From positions 214,494 through 278,493 of the forward strand of contig CAJNOL010000016.1 in the NCBI GenBank assembly GCA_905250125.1: 64,000 bases of DNA, written 5' to 3'. Shown here in pieces: positions 33,544 to 45,000 of the stretch. This stretch comes from Rotaria sordida (Eukaryota; Rotifera; Eurotatoria; Philodinida; Philodinidae). The notes under the pieces are model-generated. The model saw only the letters and a list, made by a program, of their open reading frames with translations. It was not told where the DNA came from and did no database searches. Position 1 is the first letter of the stretch, and each line of letters opens with the position of its first letter. A program made the position numbers and the translations under genes.

Positions 33544-34744
33544 CTATGATAAATAAATTTGTATAAGACATAGAAATATGTGCAAAATTAGCGAAAACAG
33601 CATATGATTATTTTCGATTTGAATTTTATTCTTTGTTTTCGAACAAGTTCTTTTCTCCATGAACATATGTAACAATATTGACTCTTTCAACATACATTTT
33701 ATTTAACTTAATTAATTAATTAAAGTGTCATTAGTTAGTGATTCGAGTTCGGTCTCTGTGATCGAATGATATACAGTTGTCAATTAGGCGAGCATACATC
33801 CTGTTCTTTGCAGCATAAGCCAATGAGGAAAAATAATAGAGAAATGAATTAACGAATTATACCGTCTACAAGTGACCTATCGTCATGAACACAATTAGTG
33901 TAATTGTTATGAAGAGAAAATGCAATGTTATACGAAGATTAAATTATGTGAAACAATCGATTGAACGCCGTTTGGTTATTGCCCACAGCATTATAATGTT
34001 ACAAAAAAAGATGATAGTCTAATCAATCATTTTTCTTATGAGTATGCTTACATTCACTCGCTTTTCGGAAATCAGTTTGGGCTAGATCTCTGGGCTTCAC
34101 GCCATGAGTTATAGTTATGATGAAATTTTCAGCAAGATAGAATTTCGAAATCGGATTTCTTGAAATCTATTCCTATCGCAGATCGAGATCTTCATTAAGG
34201 ATTTGTACCATTTAGTATTGATTTTTGAACTTCTCATTCAGTTAACGAGAGGAATTTGTGTTTTTACATTCGTACTCATTTACGTCGCTAACTACAAATA
34301 ACCTTAATGTTTTGAAAAAATTAATTTTGCATCCTAAAGACTCCTTTAAAAATTGCACTATTTATTTTGCGAAACTATTGTTTGAAGTTGTGAAACTTGT
34401 AAATTGAAATGTGCGTAGTAAAAACCTTTGTCGATTTTGTGTCATATCGCTAAAGCTAGTTTCTCAATAATGACTCAGCGAAACAAAGGCTTCTCGAGGT
34501 GAGTTTTTTTAGAATATCTAAAGTAACTCAACGTACATCTTTTACAAAAAAACTTAGCTAAAAGAAATTTCAGACTCTAGAGATATACGCATTTTTATTG
34601 TGCAAAATCACATCGCTAACGAACGCAATCACCCATATATCGCAGGTAAGTTAAATAAGAAAATTAATTAAATTAATTTTATGATATTCAAATATTGTAA
34701 CAAATCATTGAGATTAATAAAAATTTCAATCATAACTTTTCATT

Positions 34745-35240
34745 TGATCTTCCAAGGAAATCTATCGGACAGAATTCATATGTTGCTCATAAGTAGAACT
34801 TTTAGTTTAAATGAAAACCTGAAGATTTGTGCCCTTATGATTTCTTTCAATAATAGATTTTATGGTATTTATCATATCCTGAAAGTTTTAGCTCAAACGT
34901 GTGCTTCTTCGAGATAACATGTTTACACAAAACATAACTTTCTCACAAAATTTTCCAAAAAAGTTTATATTTTAAGTAAAACTCATCAGTTTAAACTGAA
35001 ACTTTCAAGATATAAGAAATACTATGAGATTTGTTATTAGAAAAAATTTTCAGGCGGAAATTTTTTATTATAATTTTTGTTTTGTAATATACTTCAGTAT
35101 GTTGAAAATTCAATAAAACGAACATAATTCAAGGAGAATGTCTTAAGGGCACGAACTCTCTTAGAACTTTCATCTAAACTAGGAGTTCTACTTATAAGCA
35201 CAATATAAACTCTAATACAGAGTATCAATTAGAGAAGTTC
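34745..35240. repeat. Foldback element
   Basis: The left arm (ATAAGTAGAACTTTTAGTTT, then TTTGTGCCCTTATGATTTC) is repeated inverted at about 35135-35240 (AAGGGCACGAACT, then AAACTAGGAGTTCTACTTAT). The arms are about 110 bp and moderately diverged. Confidence 0.6.
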
Positions 35241-35675
35241 TCTCGTCAGAAAAAAATAATATATAAAATGAGGAGTAACGATTTTCAGGCACATCGAGTC
35301 AATTGAATCTTAATGATCTGTTAGTGTAAAAACAAGCAAGATAATGATAGAAACTATATTGTAGATGGTTTTAGTAAATGTCTAAAGACTATGGACTCGA
35401 TTACATTTTTAATTTTCGACATTTCACGTGGAGAAGATTCATAATTGTCAAATTTTACACGTGTCCCTTGATGTGTGCACTTGTGACCTGATGCACACTA
35501 AACAACTTGTATACCGATAAATAGACAGTAAAAAAACAGTAAGTTCTTGTTGAAATACTATTTAACTATGAGGTCAACATCGAATATAAATCGTCCAAGG
35601 CACTGAATTAGAGTTTAGTCACTCTGAGTTTTATACCTATCGATAGAATTTTTCACGGACTACAAATTCGTATAC

Positions 35676-35775
35676 NNNNNNNNNNNNNNNNNNNNNNNNN
35701 NNNNNNNNNNNNNNNNNNNNNNNNNNNNNNNNNNNNNNNNNNNNNNNNNNNNNNNNNNNNNNNNNNNNNNNNNNN
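35676..35775. other. Assembly gap (100 N)
   Basis: Exactly 100 undefined bases, the usual placeholder for a gap of unknown size. Confidence 0.98.
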
Positions 35776-38718
35776 TAATGATTGGGGGATGAGTGGAGCG
35801 CATCCGATTGGTCGTCAGGCTATCTTCACACTGGTAAAAAAACAGGAAGACAAGTACATATTCAATGTTGCCAAATTTTCTACCAATTATTTTATGTTCT
35901 TGAAACCTTTATTTTGGATCTTAAGATTTTCGTATAGACGATAAATGACGATAGAGGTCGCTTAGAAACGAACAAACATTTTGTTTGAAAAAATCCTATC
36001 AGAGAGCTTAGACGATATTAATGACTGATCGATAGGAAAAATGTCAAAAATATGTTTTCAATTAGAAATCATGAAAAAAATTGAAAAGTTGTATTCTAAT
36101 GATTTTTTTTTATCAAAATTTATGCATTGTTGTTCATTGTATCATAGACAGCGGAATGTTTTGATTCAAGGATAAGCTCAAAGTTCTTTTATGAGATTCA
36201 CATCTTGAAATTAAAAATGACACGAGACAAGTTTTTCCATGCTATTTTAATGACACTACAGTTAGTACTTCTTTTATAATAGTAGTACAGATCAGAAAAA
36301 AATTTGCAACTTACGTAAAGAAACGTGCGAATGTTTATGTTTATTGAAATACGACCTTTGAAAGACAAATTTTCTATCTGTTTTACTGGAAAATAAAGCA
36401 TTAATGACGAAGCAGAAAGATTAACACACAAAAAAAAAACCGTCATTGCACTTTGATTTTGTTTACTGTTGAAAATGATTAATAAGCATGTGATGTTAGT
36501 CGCCGAAGGCGAATAAAGATTTTGATAGATTCTAGTTAATCTAGCTGAGATTTTCCGTATAATTTTTCTTCACTTGTAATGAAGGATCCTCATTTCAATT
36601 TTTTGCCGTTGTATAATGTCATATTTACTTATATAAAACTGAATATTTCCTCAATAACGTTTTCTAAGTCTATTTGACGAAGAAAATGTTATTATTATCC
36701 GTCGAGAACGACAAAAAATATTGACATTTGTACAAGAAATGTAATGCGCTACTCACATCTATCGATCTGATCAAAGGAGAAATGAAAGCGTTTGTGCCTT
36801 TCCTCTAGCTTATGAAGGGTGAATCTAGGGTATGCTTGAGTCTAGTTAACCCTCGTGGCTCTGTTGCAGATGAATTGTATCTTTTTATTCGATAGGCTTG
36901 ATAAACTCAGATATGATCAAAATGAAGAGAATATTTCATTTAGTAGAGAAAAAAAAGAAAATGTTCCAACATGTTGATCGTAAAATGAACTAATTTATAT
37001 TAAAAAATGACCGAAAATTAGTACTTGTTAGAAAATAATTTTTGTTTCAGAATAACTATTTTTTATGTCATAATAATAAATCACTTTATTGTTTACAAAC
37101 TCTTACATTTCGTGAATTTTCAAGTATTCTCTAATACAAAAATTTTTTCATATTACATATAGAAGTTAATTCGAAAAATTAAATCTATGTCAATGAGAAT
37201 GTTTGTAGTGTACACTTTTGTAATTCTTTCATGTTTCGTTTCGGGTCTCTTTTTGGTATCAGTTTTTAATAGAAAAAGAAAAAAGTGTAAAATACATAAA
37301 AAAGTTGCATTGATGTTGACAGAATAAACATCAAAAGTTGAATTTTTTTTCTTATATATTGATTATACGAAAAATATTGAATGTATCCATAGTAATAGAT
37401 AATTCTTTTAACAGTAAACAATTAAATAGTTGTTCATTGATGTTAATAATATTAGTAGAACAACGAACGACGAAAACACAATGAAAAGGTGAATTGAATT
37501 TATTCTAACAAAATCTCATCACTTCATAATAGAAATTAATTTCGAGATCATTTGAAAGCAGTAAGAAGTTTGATGATATTATTCGAATATGATCCATTTT
37601 TAATGTTTCATATTGTCGAATTGAATAAATTTTATTTTAAAGTCAACAATCATATATAAAGCTATAGTCTTTTGATTTCAAAAATTTAGGTTGAAATTTT
37701 GGTGTTTGTTTTGCTCTTTTCTATTTTTTGTACGCAACAAAAATATATTTATTATGTATTATGTTTATGGCCATATATAGAAGTCACGACACACTACCAT
37801 TAATTCCATTTTCAAAAGACGACAGCTATTAATAAATAGAAGTGATGACTCATTTTTTAAAAATATCACTACTATATATTTCTTAAGTAATTATCGTTTG
37901 TCAATATCGATTTACAAACTGAATATTCATTAGCGATGGTGTTAAGCATGACGGCTATCTGATGAGAGATGATCAGAAAAAGAAGTATAACTTACTCATA
38001 GATGTTGAGAACAATTTATTGACAATGACCCTTTGTCAAAGGAATCTATACATTATATTAAAAATACAAAGAATCATAGAGAAGTCGACAAAAAAGAAGA
38101 CGATAACGTTGAATAACTTTTATTAAACACAAATATCGTTAACAGCACTTCTGAACTTAATGATTAAAGTGAAATATTTTTTATATGCAGACGACGCCTG
38201 ATTAAAACTAATTTAATAGTATCTGCAAAGCTTTGCTCGAAAAACTGTAATTGTCTGGGCACAACAGGACTCCTAAGGTTTCTAAAACGTTATTTTACAT
38301 TGATCCTTCTAGAGGAAACTTCTAATATGTGGTCCTTCCATTTTGAGAAGTGGCTTAGTCTACGTGTCTTCTAGTAAATATATAAGATGGTAAAATAATA
38401 TGAATTCTTTTTCAGAAGAAATGATTAAACAAGTCATTCCTCAACCTAAACTTGAGACTAAAGAACTATACTGAATTTAAAATATTTATCATTACTATGG
38501 ATCTTCTATTTGTTTTCAAATAATTGAAATGACAATCATACAAATAATTCTTCTTTTTTGTCGAAAAGATAATATCAATAAAAGAAACTACGTTCTGAAC
38601 TTGTGTTTGATTCGTGTTGTTTTTTTTTGTTTAAAGATAATATTATACAAATAAGAAGAAAAACAAACCTCCTTTTCTTTTTTTGTTATTTTTGACGAAA
38701 TGACGACGAGATAGAAAT

Positions 38719-38737
38719 ATATATATATATATATATG
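38719..38737. repeat. (AT)n microsatellite
   Basis: About ten AT units, downstream of the UBE2Z stop. Confidence 0.8.
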
Positions 38738-38888
38738 AGACAAAAATGAAACAGGAGAAAAGAATATTAAAAGGTATGATCAATGATCATTCATGCTGAT
38801 AATTATAAACGATGACATCATTAAATAAATGTTAGTTAATTAGAAATCATAAATATACATAAACGAAAAAAAAACTTTTATTTTCTTA

Positions 38889-41464
38889 TCATGTTGAACT
38901 TTTTTCTTTCGACTGTTCAGCATTTTGAATAGTTGGTATTGACTCAGAATCTTTTAATTGTTGTTCATGATTATTATTATCATCATCATCATCATCGTCA
39001 TCCATTGATGAATCTGGTTCATCATCTTCATGATCAAATATATCATCAAGATTTGTAGGATCATTTGATGTTGGATTTGGATCAAGTGCCGCAGCATCAT
39101 TCATTATTTCACGAGTACGTGCATCAATATGTTGATGTTTTGATATTGATGATGAACGTGATGAACATGCATTATTATTATTTGTGCTTTGTAATAATTC
39201 AAATCTTGCTTTTAATTTTTTTAAACGTTGTAATATTGATCCATATTCAAATAGACCACGACGATCACCAAATGGATCCTGAAATTTTAATAAATAAACA
39301 TAAATATGATATATATAAAATAATTTTTACCATCATTTGTTGTCCATCTTTATTTGAATTTTCTGTACATACTTCAACATAATAATCATAGAAATCAAAA
39401 AATTGTTTGATCATTACTTCTCTAAAGAAAAAAAAACACAAATTGATCTGTTCATTTTTGTTTTTTTTTTATTATAGAAAATTTTTTACCGTAATTGTTG
39501 TGGACATGAATTTTCATTTTCAAGCATTTCACATACAGCAACACGTAATGTTTCATGTTTTATTATTTCATTATATGTTTTTGAATCACCTGATGTACGT
39601 TCCTATATTTGAAAAAAACAAAAAAATTCTATTATAAGAATTTAGTATTTTTACACAAAACAAAAATATACATGTTCAAAACCGGGTTCATTATGATATG
39701 GTTTTTCCGACATTAGTGATTGAATAGAAATAAGTAATGATGATATACATTGAGCTGGAGACCATGATGGACCACTCCATGTACTGAGAAAAAAACACAA
39801 TTAAAATCAATATTCGATATTTTTTTTTATAGATACATAAAAGAAAAAAACATACCCAAGAATAGATAAACAAACTTTACCATTACGATAAAGATTTGGA
39901 TTGAAACGAACTGTATTATTTCCGGTAGTCATTAAACGACAACGAGGTGCTCGGATAGGACTTTAATTTAAAAGAAAAAAAAATAGATTTACATAACGAA
40001 TGAGCCAGAATAAATATTCTTCTAAGTATGTTTTCAATAATGCTGTCAAGATTTATTCTTATGCTTTAATCTTTTTGTTTTAGAATTTTTTTCTAGTTTT
40101 GTAAAAATATAACAATGTAACAGAGTACGTTTAGGTGTATAATTAATGAGAGAAGTCCTCCAACTAATAAATCACTTTTGACTCAGAACTATGCGCATTA
40201 TATTTAGACTCAAATGAGTTATGAATACTCGTACAAAAATTCATGCTCTTAGAGTATTGCTGCGGAGATACTGCACTTTTATGATAGCTTTTAAATGAAT
40301 GTCGTAGTAACAGAAAAACTGATTTTCGAATTTCGACTTGATACTTTGCAAGCAGGCAGATCTTAACGAGATATAATTTATTGTGAAAGTTTTAAATCTT
40401 TTGATTTGCTTCTATCTTGAAATAATAACATCAAATCTGCCGGTTGATATGAGCGGTACAAAAGACACGCTATTAACACAGTTGTATCTTAGTAGAGGAA
40501 CTACGACAAGATCTCAAATATTCACAAAAAACTAAAACGTGTTTTAAGTCGATATTCGAAAACTAGTTTTTCTGTTATGACAACATTCATATAAAAGCTA
40601 TCGTAAAAGTACAATATATCTACAGCAATGAGCTAAGGCTACGAACTCTTTTTAATATATTCATAGATCATTTAAGTCTACATAAAGCATGTAGTCTCGA
40701 GTCAAAAGTGATTTATTAATTGGAGGACTTCTTTCGTTAGTTATACGTCTAAATGTACTCTTCTACATTGTTATATTTTCACAAGGCTGGAAAAAAATTC
40801 TAAAACAAAAAGATTAAAGCATGTCGGTGCACCTTGACAGCGATATTGAAAACATACTTAGAAGAACATTTATTCTAGTTCACTCGTTATTTAATTATTA
40901 AACTGTTTTATACGTACTAATCAGGTGGACAACGAATGAGAAAATAAAAAAATCCACCTAAACAAAGAAAGAAAACGTCATAAAAGATACTTAACATTTG
41001 TTTTTTTGATATTCTACCTTCGTATGGTGTATCGAATGGACCAACAATCAAAGCATGAATCTACAAAATATTTTATAAATTTAAATGAATAAATTAGAAA
41101 TTATGATAACATACTTTAGTGATATTATCAGGATCCGGTGCAATAAACATACCTGGTGGAGGATCTTTAAATACACTCCATATATCACTAATTAATAAAA
41201 AAAAAATCAAATTTTTTAAATTTAGTTTTTATTACAAAGAAAAATTTTTATTTACCGTTTAATTCGTGCTAAACAAGTCGCACTTGGTTGTTGCATATCC
41301 CAGTCAGCGCAATGGAATGGATCCCAAGGATTTCTCATTATACTTGAAACATCGTCAATAGCACCAGCAGATGCTGAACTATTCGAATCATCATGTTCGA
41401 ATCCATTTAATAATTGTGATATTGTACTAGCTGTTGCAGCAATATTATTGCTATTATTCATCAT
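38889..41464 (-). CDS. UBE2Z: Ubiquitin-conjugating enzyme E2 Z
   Basis: E2 enzyme of the UBE2Z/USE1 class, which in vertebrates takes ubiquitin or FAT10 from the E1 UBA6. Nine exons: 41256-41464, 41115-41187, 41018-41060, 40918-40957, 39856-39960, 39672-39783, 39490-39602, 39331-39421, 38889-39278 (1176 nt, 391 aa, phases consistent). The N-terminus is disordered. The UBC fold starts at [14 protein letters not shown] and continues with [32 protein letters not shown] and CPPDYPIRAPR. The active-site strand is [20 protein letters not shown], with the catalytic Cys at about 152. The UBE2Z-specific extension follows ([20 protein letters not shown] and [19 protein letters not shown]). A species-specific acidic tail of poly-Asp and Asn/Glu closes it. 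The fourth intron is 957 bp because of a large foldback element. Confidence 0.96.
40000..40905. repeat. Near-complete palindromic element in UBE2Z intron, family B
   Basis: Two arms of about 430 bp are inverted copies almost to the centre. AATAAATATTCTTCTAAGTATG at the left pairs with CATACTTAGAAGAACATTTATT at the right. AGTCCTCCAACTAATAAATC pairs with GATTTATTAATTGGAGGACT, and GATAGCTTTTAAATGAATG pairs with its complement. It fills nearly the whole intron between two exons. Related DNA is at 54182-54754 and, as a single arm, at about 60325-60490. Confidence 0.8.
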
Positions 41465-42006
41465 AAATATTTATTCTTCTCGTTGAATTATAAATTATCA
41501 ATTAAATACACAAATTTGTTAATGTCGTACTACTATTATTATTACCGGTAACAAATATTTCACGAAAATCAAATAAACAAGTATTTGCTACATAGATCTT
41601 TATAACAAAAAGAAAAAGGCAATAATACAATTAATATAAATGAATTTTCTATTTCTATAAAATAATGATTTACCTTTAATGTAAAATTGAGAATAATATA
41701 AATTGACGGTTGATGCCAACAAAAGAAAAGAAAAGAGAGGAAATAGACGAAAAAAAAACAATCGAATGTCTGAAAATTTGATCTAAAATATTGAAATATT
41801 ATTTGTTTAATTCGTCTAAACTTATTATTTTTTTTTTAACACACAAATAATACAACAAATAAAGATCAACGGTGTCAAAAAACAAAAGAAAAGAAAAAAA
41901 AAACATCCTCATAAATGAACTTCGAATTTCAATCAATAGATTTTTGTTAGTAAACAAAAGCAAAAGCAAAAAACAAAAATTCTTTTTCATAGAAATAAAT
42001 TGATAT
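41465..42006. other. Short intergenic region, UBE2Z 5' to ELAV-like 3'
   Basis: About 540 bp, very A-rich, with no gene. It must hold the UBE2Z promoter and the 3' UTR of the ELAV-like gene; both genes read leftward. Confidence 0.4.
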
Positions 42007-45000
42007 TTATTGCTTAAATCGTACTTGAATTGTTCTACCTTGAAATGTTGTACCATCAAGACGATCAACAGCATGACATGCGTCATCATAATAACGCATT
42101 GTTATAAATGAATATCCTTTTGATTCACCTGTTGTATAATTTCTTACAATATATACACGATAAACTTCACCATAACGGCGAAATAATTCTTCTAAATCAT
42201 TTTCATCACAATCATGTGGTAAACCAAATGCATATATTACAAAACCATTTGGATCAATAGCTTGTTGACAACCTTTAGCTATAAGATCATAAGCAGCAGC
42301 AAGTGTTGATGATGTATTAAGATTACTTGCTTTAAAACAAAAGAAAAACAGATGAATTTTTATTTAATGAATATGATTTATTCATACGTGTTGTTAGAAT
42401 ATTTGAATTATGTTTTGATGATGATGATGAATATGAACGTGGTAAATTTGGTGATGAACCACGCATTCGAGAAGAACGATTAGATCCACTACTATAATAT
42501 GATTGTAGAGGTGGTGGTGGTGGTGGTGGTGGCGGTGATGGGCTTAAATCTCTCCTAAAAAGAAAAAGAAACCTATTATTTATTTCCGAGCACAATTTCA
42601 ATTTTTAGTTAAAACGAATAATATAAAGAGTTTAAGAAAAGCTATTAGCACAATTCCTGCGGGATTAAAATGTGAAATAAGCTGTAGTTGCTGTTGTTCA
42701 TCACAAGGAGATTATTTTATTCTATCAATTTTGGGACATAGTTCTTCACCGTCCTTCCCCTGAAATGCAATAAGAAAGTAGTTTATATACTATAACGAGA
42801 CGTTATTAATATCCAGTCTGGGATCGTATATCAACACCTCTGACATGAAGAAGGGGTACACAGTGCGTTTTTTTGCATTGCAGACGGACATGTAACTTCT
42901 TTATCGGGAATAACTTTCTTTTGTTCAGAATTAGAGATCTGCGGAGCCAAGTTTTTTTTTACCCCGGTCATAGTTTCAGTAGCTTCTTTTCTAGTCGTTC
43001 CACTCTAACGAAAACTATTCGAGAATTTATTTACATCATATCTAAAATAATTCTTCAATACTTGTTTTTTTTTATTTATTAGGTTGACGAATAGTACACT
43101 TTTAGGTCATCTCTCTTGAATTATGCTCTGATTCATATGATTTGTAAGATAATTTGTTTAAAACCGTAGAGTGTGTTACTATAGACTTGAATTTCAGTCC
43201 CGATAAAGTTTTATTTTTTGGTTCCGTATATCTATACTTAGAACTAATTACATACGATTAAGAAAAAGAATTTTCTGAAGAAAAATATTTGAAGAGTACC
43301 CTCACGTAAATTTTTTCGCGAAAATTGTTTGGATACAAGATATTATCTTGTGCTGTACATCATCCAATATAGTTTCGCGTGCTCATTCTGAATATACCAT
43401 TATTTTACAATGAAAATCTTTTTGCAGCAGAAAAAATGGAAACTATCCCAGAAAACTTTGGTTTCTTGAAAATCTCATATCTAAGTCTAGAAATGTTTGT
43501 GTCAGCTTTGTTGATAGAGGTTAGATAGACGAATAATTTGACAAGGTTTGAGCGAATCTAAATCATGACTGAAAATGTCGAACTCATTTTACTAAATTCA
43601 GCCATTTGAAAAATTACTACTGAAATATTTTCACTTTTCTTTAAACATTTATTAGCTCAAATTTAAATTCATTTTTTTACAAATCCATAGAGAACGTAGA
43701 GCCAACTCAAAATATGTGCTGTTTTTGCCTACTGATCGGTTGAGTCTTATGCAAAAACTTAACTTTTCTAATGACAGGTGTGTTTTCAAGCTAAGTTTTG
43801 ATTGACAGGCTTTCCACTTTACTTGGCATTCGTAAGAAAAGTTTGTTACACCAGTAGATAAGGCATGTCTTGAAGTATATTTATTACGATTTGAATTGAT
43901 GAAAAGTTTACTATGCGTCTTTTTTCACCTAACGTTCGCCTGGATGCATCCTGTGGAAGACAAGGAATCCAAATTTTCACTTTCAACACTCTTTTCAGAT
44001 CGTATTTGATACAAAAAAAAAAAAAAAACTTTTACGAACATGTTTATTGCTGCTCGATGATGATGATGAAGAGCTGCTGCATAATATGGATCAATCATAC
44101 TCAATTGTGGTAATCCAGGTGGATATCCGTATGATCCAATAGTTGGTGTCATTGATGATGAACTTGATAAACGAGATGATGAACTCATGTTACCATTATT
44201 TCCTGCAGCTGCTGCTACGGTTTTTTTGAGATCAGCATATTTAACAGATATCGGTATATGCGAACCTGATGGTACATAACCATCAAGTGCTTTAACAGCT
44301 CGTTCAGCATAACGTGTTGATGTCATAAGAACAAATGCAACACCACGTGATATTCTTGTACGCGGATCACGTAAAACTTTCGTTTGAACAATTTCACCAT
44401 ATTTTGAAAAAAGACGTTCTAACATTTTTTCATCAAAATCATCTGGTAAATCAGTTATATATATATTAGGATTTTTTTGTATTGATGATGATGATGATAA
44501 ATTCATATGTTGAACATTATCTAAATCATAATTATTATTTGATTTTGGTTGAGCATATGAAACTTTTAATTTTTTATGTTCAACTCTATATCCATTATAT
44601 TTTTCAATAGCTTTTGTAGCATCTTCTTTTGTATGATATTCAATAAAACCATAACAATATGATTGACCTGTATAACGATCAGTTATTAATTTACATAATT
44701 TAATTGGTGCAATACGAGCAAATAATTGATAAAAATCAGATTCACGTAATGATGCTGGTAAATAATTGACTATTAATTGTGTACCTTTATTATTTTTAGG
44801 TATAGGAAACGATGATGATTGAGGACTTTGACTATTTTTTTCATTATTTGATGATGAACGATGTTTTTTACGATGATGACGACTATGACGTTCATTCGGT
44901 GTACTATCACCTAGAAGAAGAAAAACAATAAATAAATACACATATATTATACAAAATTATTTTAGTAAATTATCGGCAATTCGAAATTTGGGCAAAATTC

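Larger units (their letters stand above)
33544..38888. other. 5.3 kb without recognised exons, contains a gap
   Basis: No exon could be supported. It either separates PPM1G from UBE2Z or is the long first intron of PPM1G. It contains the inverted repeat 34745-35240, the 100-N gap, scattered poly-A/T, a small GC palindrome GTCGCCGAAGGCGA (about 36498) and (AT)n at about 38719-38737. Confidence 0.5.

Noticed and set aside
33389-33571. Lys/Met-rich frame opposite the PPM1G acidic exon
   Set aside because: It is an out-of-phase reading of the acidic GAA/GAT repeat in the real exon 33376-33543.
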